Below, piece by piece: positions 9,704 to 22,433 of a stretch of DNA of 64,000 bases (the first letter of the stretch is position 1; every line of letters starts with the position of its first letter). Position numbers and translations under genes: made by a program. Source of the DNA: Epiperipatus broadwayi (Eukaryota > Onychophora > Udeonychophora > Euonychophora > Peripatidae); contig JAQFVV010012497.1 in NCBI GenBank assembly GCA_028023455.1, positions 2,854,001 to 2,918,000 on the forward strand, written 5' to 3'. The notes beneath the pieces are model-generated. The model was not told the DNA's origin and made no database searches. It worked only from the letters and a program-made list of their open reading frames with translations.

Positions 9704-12462
9704 CAACTTTCAATTAATTATCATTCAATCTCTTTTAAGGCAACAATGATAGGGGGGGGGGGTCAATATTTTCATTAGATAAAAAAAAGCATTAAACTAC
9801 ATATTAATTTAAAATCTTACAAAATTTAAAAATTAAACCTCCATATCCAAATGTATTAAATATAATAACATGCAATTCATGGAAATAATAAAAATATAAA
9901 AGTTGGGTTTTTAGAAATAGGATTGTAAAAAGCTCTGGTGATGATTGCAGGACAGTTGAAACTGTAAGAATGAAGTTTTAATATAAAAATAATAATGTTG
10001 AAGTGTTTAAGAAGATTGGAAATAAGTATGATATGTAAATATAGAAATCAATACATAAGGAAAAGAAGAAGAAAAGAAATAATTATATTTTTATATTTAA
10101 ATAAAAAATACATTTCCATATTTATAATAATTTATGTTTTCTATTATTTTTTTTTTTTTCATAAGAAATGTTAAATCAAGTAATTACATATTCATTCTAG
10201 CTGTTAATTATATAAATGTTGTTTTCAAAATGCATTGCTGATGTTATCTTAAGGTGCCATGACTTTCTCTTATAAAAGCATGAGTGGAAACAGTTTTTAA
10301 GTCAAATCTATATAATATTAAAAAATTATGCCATTGTTTGCCACCATGAAATGACAATAATTCAAAAACATTGACAATAGTTTAGGTGATTTTTTTTTTT
10401 TTGCAATTCACAAAATAATACAGTATGCCAGTCATTGAATAACAGTAGAGATATTTGAAATACCTTGTATAGTATTTTGTCTCATGTCTTGAATTATTTT
10501 TACAATATAGCAAATTTGCTATTGACATTGAAGTTTTATTATTAAAAATATTTTATTACAAAAAACAGTATGTGAATAAGATAACTATTCATATAATTAT
10601 TCTGGACATTCATACATGATAGGTACATATAATTTAAACTTGGCTTTTATTAATACTGAGCATGATTTTGACTAATTATTAAACATAATCATAGCAATCT
10701 CACTTCTTTATACGATTTTGATTGCTCTTTGCTTCATAATGAGTATATTAATTGTAACATATATATCAGAGCCATTATAATTCAAAATAAGAAAAATAAT
10801 CTATGTTGCATAATTGATTATTTATTGTTAAGAGTATTTGAATAGGTGTTTTATTATTAAAAGGCAATAACAAAAGCAGGAAAATCAAAATCAAAAATAA
10901 TTTTAAATATGAAAATTAAAACCTGCATTGGCCATTTCAAGACTATTATTATAAAAGTATTACCTTAATTAACAGGATATAAAATTAAAAAAAAAAATTT
11001 TGTTGGCCATGCCTTCCTTTTTAATGAAAAAGAAACATAAAATGCAGCTAGTTTTTTTTTAAAAAAAAAAAAAACATGAAACATCATTAAATCATCTAAA
11101 AGCTAGCTTTCTTTTAAAAGATTTGGTTTGGTTTGTATTTTGTTTCACTGTGAAAAACTGAATTGCTTCCCCTCTCTAATTTCACCACATGCTACTGATT
11201 ATATATATATATATGTAACAAGAAACAAAGCAATCATTAATTCTACTCTGCACCGTTAGATAATTATTAAACAATAAGTACAGCTTGCATTTATTATGTT
11301 ACAAATTTGATAAATACGATTAAATACAATTAGGGAATAAAAGATTTCTTTTTTTTTTTTTTTAAAAAATTTTAAACCTAACATTCTTGATTATTCAAAA
11401 AGTTTGTCTTCAATGAAAAGAAAAAAAAACACCCCATAACAATGTTCAAACAATAATTTATTGGCATAAAAAGCATATTTATTCACAGTATGGAACTTTT
11501 TTTTCCTGTAAAAAAAAAAAAGGATTATCCAAGCAGTATCTACTATTTTTAAAAGTCTGAAAACAAGATGTTTAATATCAATAAAAACAGATTTCCTTGA
11601 AACATTTTGGCTACAAGAGCTAATTATCATATTTAACAATAATTATTGTACATAACAGTTTTTTTTTTTTTTGGTTTGGTTTGTTTTTAAACAACAGCAT
11701 AGCAATTTTTTTTTTTTTTTTTTACAAAAGAAAATTATCAAATGAAAACTATAAATTTCTTAAATAAAAATGTTTTAAATCTGCTATATTTATATATAAA
11801 AAATAAGATTGTGACTTCCAACAATTCCAATATTTTCTACTCATCAACTTCTGTCCTGGAAAATCTCTCTCCCAATCTCCATCACTTGATTCTATCTTGA
11901 AATGATCTTATCCAAAAAAAATACTAGGGAACTGAATTATTTCACTAGATCATATTTTTTGTCTTCCTTATCAAATCTCAATTCTAAACTATGCTTCTCT
12001 CCATAATTACATGGCATAGTAGCTTTCTTGATGTTATAAATACTAGCAGTCCTATGTGAAAACCATGATTCCAATAAAATTATATAGTATATACATATCA
12101 ATAGCAAATCTTAAAAATAAAAAAAAGTTAATGAAGCAATAAATGACATAAATATGAACAGCACATATAATAAAAATCTTTTATCTACATTTTTGTTTTT
12201 CATTCTTAACTATAAAAATTAAAGTATTACTTATGTGTCTATTTTATTGCATTATTTATAACTAAACTGGTATTTATTTGTGGACTATATGATTGTTTTA
12301 ATATTTGATCACAATTAAAATAAACTTAACATCAAAATCAAAAATAACTTGTTTGGCTAAAAACATTTGTTTTCCAAGAAAGGATTTCATGCATTTATTA
12401 AATAGAAAATTTTGATAGTCTTTTACATATATTACAATGGAAATGCAATTAAAAAAAATATG
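9704..12462. other. No gene seen; homopolymer-rich
   Basis: Contains many A and T runs of 10 to 18 bases (for example near 10150, 11350 and 11710), a G9 run near 9751 and a short TA repeat near 11200. Nothing codes. Confidence 0.35.
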
Positions 12463-12712
12463 AAAACCATTGGAAATTTAATGTATGTTTGTTAATGACA
12501 AACTACTACTGATGATGATCAAGTATTATTACTTGGTCTTAGACTCTACTGCAAAATTACAATTTTGGACAGAGAACATATATTTCATATATCTAAACCA
12601 TAAATCAAAACCATTAGAAATTTAATGTACATTTGTCAATGGAAAACTACTACTGATGATAATCAAGTTCATAATTTTGGATAGAAAACATGCATTTCAT
12701 ATATCTAAATTA
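12463..12712. repeat. Imperfect tandem duplication, two units of about 100-140 bp
   Basis: The run AAACCATTGGAAATTTAATG (12463 on) through ATATTTCATATATCTAAA is repeated with small changes at 12612-12705. The second unit lacks about 40 bases around the TTACTTGGTCTTAGACTC part of the first. Both carry ACTACTACTGATGAT. No coding potential. Confidence 0.7.
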
Positions 12713-13685
12713 TTAAAAAATAATGCTTTTAATTCCTAAAAAATTACTACTACAATATAAAGTGACAATTTATATGGAACTAAATTTGGTGTATTAAATC
12801 CCTGATTATAAAAATAAAATTAAATCTTGCAAAGTAGTACTGTAACTCAAAAACAATTTTTGTTAATTCACAAAAAAAAAAATTATAATAAAAATCAAAT
12901 TCAGTGAGTCAAACTAAAAAAAAAAGTTTTCTGCATTCATTCTCTAAATCCTCACCCTCCTCTAATCTTGAAGTAACTAATTCAGAGTGAACCTATAATT
13001 GCTTTTAACTTTTTACTGTAATTATTTATCCTCAGTAAATCCTGCAGTTTTGTTCATCATTATTTTCAATAATGAAATTAGTAAAAACCAAAATAAGGTT
13101 ACCATGACTAATTCAAGTTTGAAAAATATGTTGCTTACTTCCAAACATTAAATCTGATGAAAGCAAAACTAACTTAAAAATCTTATAAAAATAAATATTT
13201 CTTTAAATTTAAATATTTTTTCTATAAGCATTAAATATTTTTATCTATAGCAGACTATATTTATACAAAAATTCAGTAGTAGTAGTAGTACAAAAGTTGC
13301 ATAATTTTAAAAAAAATAATATACAAACTGTAAGAGATGTTCACTAATAAAAACAAAAATGTAGTTCCTTTCATTCATTATACTTCTGTACAAGATATGT
13401 ATGCTGTCTATTTATATACATTATTTGTTGCATCATGTAGTTTTTAGGAAGATCAAGCACAAAAATTATTTATCAGCTTATTTGAAAATGAAATTTTGTA
13501 CAAGATTAAAAAACTTCATAACTGCAACAGAAAGATAAACAAATTCAAAAATGGTAATAATTAAGCTTTCAAATAAACTTGTCGATATTCTTATGCTCTA
13601 TAATTGAAATTCAATTTTAAAATTGCTTAAATTCAAGATGCATAAAAAATGAACACCTAAGACACATAGATACTATCAATACGAT
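12713..13685. other. No gene seen; short (AGT)n at about 13276
   Basis: A+T-rich with a short AGT trinucleotide repeat. Presumed intron. Confidence 0.35.
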
Positions 13686-13689
13686 ATTA

Positions 13690-14090
13690 TAAGACATTTG
13701 AACCCAGACTTTCAAGCTCCCTTCAGCTATCCAATCTATCTCATATAACCGATACACATGATCACACACATATGAAAAAGATAAATGATCTCCAATATAT
13801 GTATTTTATGCTGAACCAGCACTCATCAGTTGATACAGATCATCATCTCATACACATATATAATCAGTGCTCTGTTTATATTAAGATAGCAAATCTTCAA
13901 ACTTTAATGGACAGGCTTTAATCTACTCCACCATTCAACTCTTCGGCCTTCCACACCATTGAAAATCTGATTATGGAACCCCAAATCCCTTGATGATATC
14001 AATATTATTGTACTGCACATGTTGACCTTAAATTATTCTGACCCTCATGTATAGGATCTTGTCGATTTAAATACACAGAAGAGGGATGAG
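13690..14090 (+). repeat. Dispersed ~400-bp repeat, copy 1
   Basis: First of at least seven related copies in the window. Shared landmarks in this orientation are TTTGAACCCAGACTTTCAAG, GATAAATGATCTCCAATATA, CAGCACTCATCAGTTG, AATCAGTGCTC and TATATTAAGATAGCAA. On the opposite strand the first landmark reads GGGTTCAAAT, like a tRNA B box, so a tRNA-derived retroposon is possible, but no convincing A box or A tail was found. The 60-codon frame at 14086-14268 starts at the junction of two copies and is not a gene. Confidence 0.75.
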
Positions 14091-14450
14091 CAAACACAGG
14101 TATACTTTTATATCCCTCGAGTTTACATGTAATTATAGGAGATTTGAACCCAGACTTTCAAGCTCCCTTCAGCTATCCAAAATATCTCATACAACCAATA
14201 CACCTGACCACAAAAATGTAAAAAAGATAAATGATTTCCAATATATATATATATGTATTTCATGCTGAAACAGCACTCATCAGTTGGTCCAGATCATCAT
14301 CTCATATATATATATAATCAGTACTCAGTTTATATTAAGATAGTAAAGTAAATCTTCAAACTAATCCAAGTCTTCAATCTTCCATACCATTGAAAATCTG
14401 ATGATGGAATGTCCAAATGATGCAAAATCCCTTATAATTACATCTAAACT
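14091..14450 (+). repeat. Dispersed ~400-bp repeat, copy 2 (tandem with copy 1)
   Basis: It has the same order of landmarks as copy 1, directly downstream and in the same direction, with a longer TA tract and a small deletion in the 3' part. The junction carries GTATACTTTTATATCCCTCG, seen in related form at the edge of other copies. Confidence 0.7.
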
Positions 14451-14514
14451 CCAGGGATATAATATATATTTGTATTTAAATATTATGCATTTAGCCTGTA
14501 TTCTGTCCATGACT

Positions 14515-14925
14515 TTTCTGTGTATTTAAATGGATAAGGTCCTATACATATGACGTCAGAGTGACTGTAAGTCAACATGGGCATGATAATAATATTGGCA
14601 TTAACAAAGGATTTGGGTGTTCCATCATTAAATTTTCAATGGTAAGGAAGGCTGAAGAGTTTGATGATGGAATAGTCTGCAGCACAAGCACTGATTATAT
14701 ATATATATGGAAGATGATGATCTGGACCAACTGATGAGTGCCGATTCAGCATGAAATATGTATATTGGAGATCATTTATTTTTTTCACATGTGTGGTCAT
14801 ATGTATCAGTTGTATGAGATAGATTAGATCGCTGAAGTGAGTCAGAAAGTCTGAGTTCAAATACCCTATAATTACATCTAAACTTCAGGGATATAAAGTG
14901 TACCGTATTTAAATATTATAATAAG
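14515..14925 (-). repeat. Dispersed ~400-bp repeat, copy 3 (inverted relative to copies 1 and 2)
   Basis: The landmarks appear as reverse complements (CAACTGATGAGTGC, TATTGGAGATCATTTAT, AAGTCTGAGTTCAAAT). Copies 2 and 3 form a large imperfect inverted repeat of several hundred bases. Confidence 0.7.
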
Positions 14926-15213
14926 ATAGTAAAAAAAAAAAAAAGCAAAAATGATGTTATCAAATGTTTAATAATTATTATTATTTCAAATATGATCAAT
15001 TAAGTTCATATATAAAAACCAAAATATCTAGATTCCAAATTAAAAATAAAAAAAATACTTTGATGAAGACCATTTAAAACTTTATTCAAATTATGTTTCT
15101 CAATATTTTTTTTAGAAATGTATCTTGGAATTACCTATAAGCAGAAGTTTAAGGATACAAAATACTGGCTTTTTAAAATAAGACAGGATGATAATTATAT
15201 AGATAATTATATG

Positions 15214-15302
15214 TTGGACTATTTCTATCATCTAGTTTTTAATTGTTAAATGTTTTTAGAAAAAATCCAACTTGTATTTATACTTTTCCAAATACATCCA
15301 AG
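15214..15302 (+). repeat. Dispersed repeat shared with 22434-22520
   Basis: TTGGACTATTTCTATCATCT and the following AAATGTTTTTAGAAAAAATC reappear in related form at 22434-22520. Two copies only; nature unknown. Confidence 0.5.
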
Positions 15303-15360
15303 TGTTTTTTAATATGAAGATTAGTATTCAAGTGATATTATTCTCCTCTGCCCTACATAG

Positions 15361-15425
15361 TTTGGTGCAGAGATAGAGCAACAGATTCTGAAATTATAGG
15401 TCCAAAGATCACAGCTCAGGCCAAG
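15361..15425 (+). repeat. Possible tRNA-like SINE head, decayed
   Basis: TGGTGCAGAGATAGAGCAAC resembles a tRNA D-arm/A box, and AGGTCCAAAGATCAC at the right distance resembles a worn B box. There is no A tail or duplication that I can see. Low confidence. Confidence 0.3.
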
Positions 15426-16115
15426 CAATAAACGATTTATTCATTTTATTGTTTTTCTCTCTTTTTCAAGTGTTGTTGGCCTGAATAATAACAGAGTTAG
15501 CAAATGAATTGAATTGATAACCTGTGATTTTATGAATATTGAATCTAAAGTGATGTTTTAATCAACTATGCTATTCTATCAAAGACAACAATCAACAGAA
15601 ATTTTATATACTCTATCTGTGACTTTGATTTTTTTTACTTTTTCTTAAGAGAAAGGATGATAAGTGGTTGCCACATATGAACTATTAAGGTTGACTAGTG
15701 GGAATAGCTTTACAAAGATAATATAATGTTGAATGTTAATAAAAAACCAGTATGAAAAGAGAAATGTCAAACATGATAAGATTGAGGAAAATAAAATTTC
15801 CTGGAACACATTTTGAAATATACTTTTCTATAAAATGTTCTCAAGAATAAAGTTTTGGAAAAGAGGTTGAGGGACAGATCAAGGATATCTTATCTTAAAA
15901 ACACGGTCAGTGAAATTATGGAAAGAATGGTTAAGGAAGGAATAATATGAATGCAGTGATATCTTTAGAATCTGATGGTGATGATGATAGTAATTTATAA
16001 ATAAAACATTTTCCAAATAATAGTTAAAAAGAAAATAAGCAAATGACAATCTCATTATGTGTGTGTTTATAAGTAAATAAGTAATATATAATGATTAAAA
16101 AAAAATGACAGATAT
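15426..16115. other. No gene seen
   Basis: A+T-rich intron-like sequence without terminal repeats or open frames. Confidence 0.3.
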
Positions 16116-16170
16116 GCTTTGGCACAGTAGCAGACTGATATATTTGAAAATTAGGATCAATTCTCAGCCT
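16116..16170 (+). repeat. Possible tRNA-like SINE head, second family
   Basis: TTTGGCACAGTAGCAGACT (A-box region) and AGGATCAATTCTCAGCC (B-box region) sit at tRNA-like spacing. The same pair, TTTGGCACAGTTCGTAGAGC and AAGGATTGATTCTACC, occurs at 41130-41195, supporting a second tRNA-derived family. Confidence 0.4.
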
Positions 16171-18269
16171 ACCATTTGGGTGCTCAAACATCATATGGCC
16201 TCCATAACAATGAAGAACCAATGTTAAATTCTTTTTTTTTTTAAAAAAAAAAAAATTCAATCAAATGAATTTAAAAAATGATAGCAAGCCTTCACAGAAA
16301 ATTTGAATTTTCATCAGCTATATAGTAGCTCATGTCATCCCCAATCACGAACAAATCTTATATAAGTCAACAACAGTACAGATTAAGGGTATTTTTTTTA
16401 AAGTAAATAGCAATTCAAATAATATATACATAAATATTACAAGCAGCATTAATCTTGCATCATATAAGATAAATAATCATTTCATTTAGGACTTAAAATC
16501 AATTAAAATAAGCTATTGAAATAAAAAATATGCTATATATAAATAAATAATGTCAGATGTAATGATGTGCTAAAATTTATTGCCATGGCAAAGACTACCT
16601 GGAAATCAAAATATAATCCAAACTAGAAATTTTATATCTATCTATTAAGCTAAAAAAGAAAAACCATTGTACATTAAAGGTAAAAGTATAAAATGATTAA
16701 ATATATTAAAAATCTAAAGTTACAATCTTCAAATATAATACCATTCAAATATATTAAACTAAAAAAAAATCAGTTTTTATAATTAATTTTTCCATAAAAG
16801 AAAATGTATAATTAATAAATGTTGATATCATAATAGCAGATCATAAGAGGTCATTGTTATATTTTAACATGTATAAACAATCTGTTTTGTATAATTTTGT
16901 TATGATAATAATACTTGTCTATTTTATATTTTGCAGCTCTGAAGTAGACTGCTGCAATAGAAACTGTCAACTATTTTAAAAGTCTGAATTTGATAAATTT
17001 TGTATTTATTTTGCGTTAAGTACATAGAGTAATGTATTTCTGTTGTTGTTTATATTAATATTAATATCACAATCTCTTTAATGTCAATATATAATTATTT
17101 AGTATATATAAATGTTTTTAGAAATTTTAAAAATACATTATTTATTATATAGAAAGAAAAATTAGCAAAACATTATAAGCCTCCTATACTATTGCAGTTA
17201 ACAGCTATGATCTGAAATTCTTAATCAGAATGCAGCTTGAAATTTTTTTTAAATAGATGAAAATTTCTTAAGCAAGCATATAACTTTTTCAGGTATAACA
17301 AGCATTTAGCAATCATTGCACTGAGAAAAAAAAAAAAAAGTTGCATAGTTTATGGACTATTTGTTATATACTGATGAGTATATATCAACCAAATGCATTG
17401 CATGCCTTAAACATATGAAGGAATATCACTAAAGTAAACATATAGATGTTTGCCTTCAACTTCTCTTTACTGAATGCAATTAGGATGTGACAAAAAAAAA
17501 TTTAGAACTACTTCCTTGTTTGCAATTAAACTTTTAAAAAAGTAAAAAAAAAAATGGATGATTACAATCAAGTAATGTAACAAAATACCTATGACTTTCT
17601 TCTCTAATAAACATTAGGTTCATTAAAAAAAAAAAAATTCCAAAATTCTGAGAAAGTATTTTGTAATATATATAAACAATAATAATCTCTGATCATAAAA
17701 AAAAAAAATTAAGATAATCACCAATCCCCTTTGACCTTCAATGAAAAAGATTTAATTTATTCATAAAAATTACAAGAACTACAAAACTATCATTTAAAAA
17801 TACAAAATAGATGTAAGTATCCATATAATAACAATATTATATAATACATATATACGTATTGAAGAATATAGGCAATAATAAGATATACTGAATATAAGTA
17901 AAGTAATTTAACAATATTAACAAACATAAAAACTAAAAAAGTAATATCAATGTTTCTAAATATACACACAATATATTTGCTATATATTATCACACCTATC
18001 ATTTGCATGTAAATGATTTTCTCATTACTATTATTACTTTCTCTGTTTTTCAAAAGCTCATACTACTTCATCCTTTTTTTTAAAAAAAAAAAAGACAAAT
18101 CTTATAACCAAGTGTTGACTCATTGTTGATTAAATTATGATGCTTTTAACTCCAATCTTTTCTCACCATTGTGAATTTTTAATCAATTTAAGTGATATAG
18201 ATGATTTTATTTTATTAATGCAAATTTTCTAAATTATCATTCCTTCCAATCTATGCCTTTTCTTACCCA
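16171..18269. other. No gene seen
   Basis: About 2 kb of A+T-rich, homopolymer-rich presumed intron. The frames on the minus strand near 16024-16260 and 17790-18053 are low-complexity. Confidence 0.35.
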
Positions 18270-18284
18270 AATATCCAACAAAAT

Positions 18285-18393
18285 GTCTTGCATTGGTGGT
18301 CGAGAGGTCAGCACGATTGCTTTGCACTTGCAGGCAGTTGCCCGGGTTGTGGGTTCGCGTCCCAGACAATGCTATGACATTTTAAAAAAAAAA
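18285..18393 (+). mobile_element. tRNA-derived SINE, copy 3 (target-site duplication 18270-18284 / 18394-18408)
   Basis: This is the clearest copy. It runs GTCTTGCATTGGTGGTCGAG, A box TGGTCGAGAGG, intact B box GGGTTCGCGTCCC, end CAATGCTATGACA, then TTTT and an A run of about 12. The 15-bp direct repeat AATATCCAACAAAAT on both sides is exact. That, with the A tail, is the signature of LINE-mediated retroposition. The 81-codon frame across it is not a gene. Confidence 0.88.
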
Positions 18394-18408
18394 AATATCC
18401 AACAAAAT

Positions 18409-20792
18409 AATCCAATTCACCACATCAAAAACTTTCTCAAGATTAAGAACACAAACTTTATTCAGTTTTCAACATATCTGGTTTTAAAACAAAATTAAAA
18501 TTTCATATAAATTATACCATCATTTTAATACTGCAATAAGTTTGTGTGTATGTGCCTGTATATTTACCCAAAAGATATAGGTATAAATAATTTTTTTCTC
18601 TAGTCTTTTTCGATTAAATATCTAAATACCTCTTCAGAAGCACTCCTAATTCATTAAAAATACTTTAACTCAAAAATTATAACAACTCATCATGTGAAAT
18701 GTTCTCCTACCTAGGTGCATTAGATCTTTTATCTGCAAGAATTTTCCATGAGAGAAAATCTAATGGTCAATTTTCTAAGACATAGACTAAGTTAAAAATA
18801 CGAATTAATTATAAAATTTAACTATAATCACATTTTGAGTTTACTCAAATTTAATTTAACAATGGCTTTTATAATCTTTTCCTTCATCATTGCATGTATC
18901 ATTTTGTCCTTATCTATGCATTTTATATATAAATAAATTATTATAATAATCACTATTTTATAAAACAATGTCTAAAATGTGCTTGGAAAAAATAATAAAA
19001 TCTTAAAACAAAAACTGGACAACAAATGATAAACAGACTTGCATCTAATTTATAGCCTCAATGAAACGATATGGCTGGGATTTATAACATCCACACAAAT
19101 CTATTTCTCTAGTTTTCATTTTTTAAAAAAAAATCATCCATTATATACACATGCATAGACATTATGCTTCGATGGTTTGGAATATCTAAAAAATATACAC
19201 AAATAAGTACGTCTTGATTAATAATGGTTTATATCCAAATTACTCTGCAACAAAAAACAACTAATTATAGTTTTGTTTTTTTAAAAGTCAATAAAGTAGA
19301 CAAAATAGATATATTTTTAGTTTTTTATTTCACAACATATACTTTAATCACGAGTAAAGACTTCTAAAAAAAGTAAATAATTATCAAAATACATTTCGTG
19401 CACTCTTCAGTTGTGAAATAAACTATTATAGATATATCTAAAATATTATACATGGATGGGACGGATAACGTTGAAATATTTATTCAATTTGATGATATTT
19501 AAAAATAACTGATATATTCTTTTTTAATTAAATGATGTCGTAATTGGGAATGTAGGAAATTTGTCACCTTTAGATTAAATTCTAATAATTCAAAATATAT
19601 TACCGATCTACTTTGGATTATTATTTCTTTGTAAAATGATGTCTTGCACTATTAAATTAAAAAGTATTAAAAAAAAAAACCAGTACCATAAATTTCTTAA
19701 TTAGAAGTTGTATCACCCCCATTAGAAAGCGTAAAAGGGTGCGAAAACGATTGAAAACTATATTTCGGCCGATCAAAAATTAAAATTTGTTCGCAAGTCA
19801 AAAAATTAATGCAGACATATAATACTAAGTCATATAAATGTAATCAATATTAACCAGTTCAACTTCTAATTGTCACTTAGAAGATAACTCGATCTAAACT
19901 GCAAACGGATACTAAAAGAGAAAACGAAACTAAAAACAAATGATATAAATAATAACAAACTGAATTAAACTAAAATGAAAATTCATTTTAATTACTCAGA
20001 AACTTCGAATAAAGAAAAACAATATACAACTTTATATTGAATTAGATATTAAAATTCCACGTTAATATATTCGAGTTGAAATGTAATCGAATTTATAGAT
20101 CAATAAACTTAGAAAAATATAAATACTGTATACCCTGTGTTCACTTGAGTTATTGGCTCAGGGATTGATGCTGGTTAGCAAAGCTAGACTCCGGTTTGGT
20201 TCCGAAAGATGGCACAGAAATAAAATGGAAAATTGACTTTCAATCTTTCGCAATTTATGTTTTTATATAGAATTAATGCTCACTGTAAGTTTCATTAAAC
20301 AAGAACTTCAATATACAGTTAAGTCGTAAATGTAAAAGACGTCGCGAGGTGCTCAAATTTGAGAAGGAAAACTCATCATTTGTAAATATGTTTGTGTACG
20401 TAATAAAGTGTGTGTTTTTCCTTAAAGAAAAAATCAGACATACAGCTAAAGTTCAAAATATTTCAAGAACTAAAACATATACTTAAGATAATTAATGAGA
20501 ATAATACACTGTCATAGCCGAATATTATTTTAAAATAGGTTGGTTTTATTTTTTTATATTGAAGCGGAAACTGTTTACGATAAGTGCAGAGTAATAAATA
20601 AGAAACTTGCACGTAATTTTCAGAAATTGCAGAATATATAAACTTTCTTTTCGATAACAAAGTGTAGTTAAAGTAATGAATAAATATCTTTATCGGGTAG
20701 CAAAATTAAATTATTATTTTCAATAAACTAAAACAGGACAATCCGAAATAGGGTTCATAAAATGAATTTTATACGGTATAAAATATAACTAA
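18409..20792. other. Presumed intron 1 (5' part); a more complex patch at 20120-20260
   Basis: Mostly A+T-rich. From about 19380 onward there is more sequence complexity and more CpG than elsewhere, and 20120-20260 contains CCGGTTTGGTTCCGAAAGAT followed by GGCACAG, which resembles a YY1-type promoter element (AAGATGGC). This could be part of a promoter or regulatory region near exon 1. No coding exon was accepted here. Confidence 0.3.
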
Positions 20793-20960
20793 CCTGTTTC
20801 CATTCTCCTTTTAAAATAATTCTTAAATGAAGACAGTCAGAACCACTTCTGTAGATTATAGCGATAAAAATACAAAAATATACTTAGACCGACAAATACT
20901 CCAGACTGCATATAGGTTTGCCAGTGCTATTCTAACCAACGTAGAAAGAAGAGAATTTTA
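20793..20960 (-). CDS. Exon 1 of an unrecognised minus-strand gene (mostly 5' UTR; start codon near its 3' end)
   Basis: Read on the minus strand, this segment ends in AGAATGGAAACAG followed by the donor GTTAGT. The ATG (bases 20800-20802) has A at -3 and G at +4, a strong animal start context. Only Met-Glu-Thr plus one G are coded here; the rest would be 5' UTR. Two earlier ATGs open short frames that stop within the exon. The leftover G completes a GAT codon with the two first bases of the segment at 7056-7084, and the frame then stays open across four segments, which is the main reason for calling it. The upstream boundary (transcription start) is a guess placed where more complex sequence begins. 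No homology search was possible; the protein is not recognised. Confidence 0.4.
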
Positions 20961-21690
20961 GCCTCGATTTCATTTTAACTTCTGCCACCTATCTGTAGAT
21001 AGTTAAAAAAAAAAAATCTTATCGGCGAATCTCCGTTAAAATTAATTTTATTTAGATGCTCGATTTATAGCAATACCTTTTTTTTTTTTTAATGAAAGAA
21101 ATATTTTCTGTTTATCTATGTGAATATGATTGAGCAATGATACAAATAAAACTGCTTCATAAAACGTAAAATATTAATTATATTTTTTTATTACCGGTAA
21201 TACTGTATTTTATATTAATACAGTATTTGATCATATCGCTTAATTTGTAATGCCGTTTTAAGTACAAAAATTCGCACAGTTAAATTATTTTAAGAATTTT
21301 AATTTATTGCGTATACATTGTTAGTTAAATGTTAATTTCATATTTTCTTGACTACATATTTTGGCTTTCTAAGAGATGCAGTTAAATTTACAAAAAAAGT
21401 AATATGATAAGATTTGCTTTTACGTTCTTTAAAAATTATAATACATATTTATTTTCATAGATTTCTTGTATAAAAATAACTGAAACACAGCCTTATTATA
21501 TACCTGTGTCTATATATGTAATATATAGGGTATATGAGCACAGACTTAAAATAAAAACTAGTGGAAGTGAAATAATATATGAAGTTGTTTGTTTTTTTTT
21601 TTTAATACGTATTTAATAACTGATTATTTGTGCAATGTATGCAATCAGATTTCGTGAATAATATTTTAGTCACAGACTTGTTTAAACTGT
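20961..21690. other. Presumed promoter-side flank of the minus-strand gene
   Basis: Upstream of the proposed exon 1. GCCACCTATCTGTAGATAG lies at about 20983-21001, and GGCGAATCTCCG at about 21024. No TATA box was assigned because the whole area is A+T-rich. Confidence 0.25.
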
Positions 21691-22045
21691 TAACATCTAT
21701 GTAGTATATATTTTATTATTTTGAAATATTTTAAAGTGCATATGCTCTAATCCTAGAAATACAGACTGAAATTAGAGTAATTATATAATTAAGTTAATCT
21801 CAATTATCAAGGAGATTAGTAATAAAACGATTGACTTATTGTTTTTTTACATTTATTATGATTGCTAAAACCCCCATCGGAAAGAGAACTAAAGAAGGAT
21901 TTTACAGAAGCAAATTATTTTTCAGGTATCTACCACCAGTAGTAAGTCATCAAGTCAATGTAGGGAAATAATTTACAAGTCATATGGATCTTTATTTTTT
22001 TGTGTTTAAGTCTTTGGATTTCTTTCTGTATTAATAATTTGTGTG

Positions 22046-22118
22046 TAGTCTTTATGTATATACATATTCACAATAAAAATATGTAGTCTTTATGTATATA
22101 CATATTCACAATAAAAAT
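22046..22118 (+). repeat. Tandem duplication of a 36-bp unit
   Basis: TGTAGTCTTTATGTATATAC and the following ATATTCACAATAAAAA occur twice head to tail without change, suggesting a recent slippage event. Confidence 0.85.
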
Positions 22119-22135
22119 ATAAACATTCACCTTTC

Positions 22136-22260
22136 TTATTACAGTTACAATGCTTATTTTATTAAGATTATTCAACCTTATAGTTTCGATTGGTTTGCTC
22201 ATCAATCAAAACTGCTAAGGTTGATTAATTTTAATAAAATAAGCATTGTGACAGTAATAA
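22136..22260. mobile_element. 125-nt foldback (hairpin MITE)
   Basis: Left arm 22136-22180 (starts TTATTACAGTTACAATGC) is the near-perfect reverse complement of 22216-22260 (ends GCATTGTGACAGTAATAA), with about five mismatches in 45. The inner part also pairs (TAGTTTCGATTG with CAATCAAAACTG), leaving a loop of under 12 nt. Such an almost full-length hairpin suggests a foldback MITE or a hairpin RNA source. The 65-codon frame here follows the palindrome and is not a gene. Confidence 0.65.
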
Positions 22261-22433
22261 AAAAGATAAATTTGTTTAATTTTTTATAATTTTATTAATG
22301 CAGAAAAAAGGATAAGTTAATAATGCTTCATAAAAAAGATAGAATATATTCACAACATCTATTTATTACAATGCATTTGTTATTCTTGCTATTAGGATAA
22401 ATATATGGAATAGTCAAATTGTATTTTTATATT

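Noticed and set aside
20120-20260. Minus-strand open stretch SVPSFGTKPESSFANQHQSL
   Set aside because: Ends in a stop with no usable donor and no phase link to exon 1; more likely promoter or UTR-type sequence.
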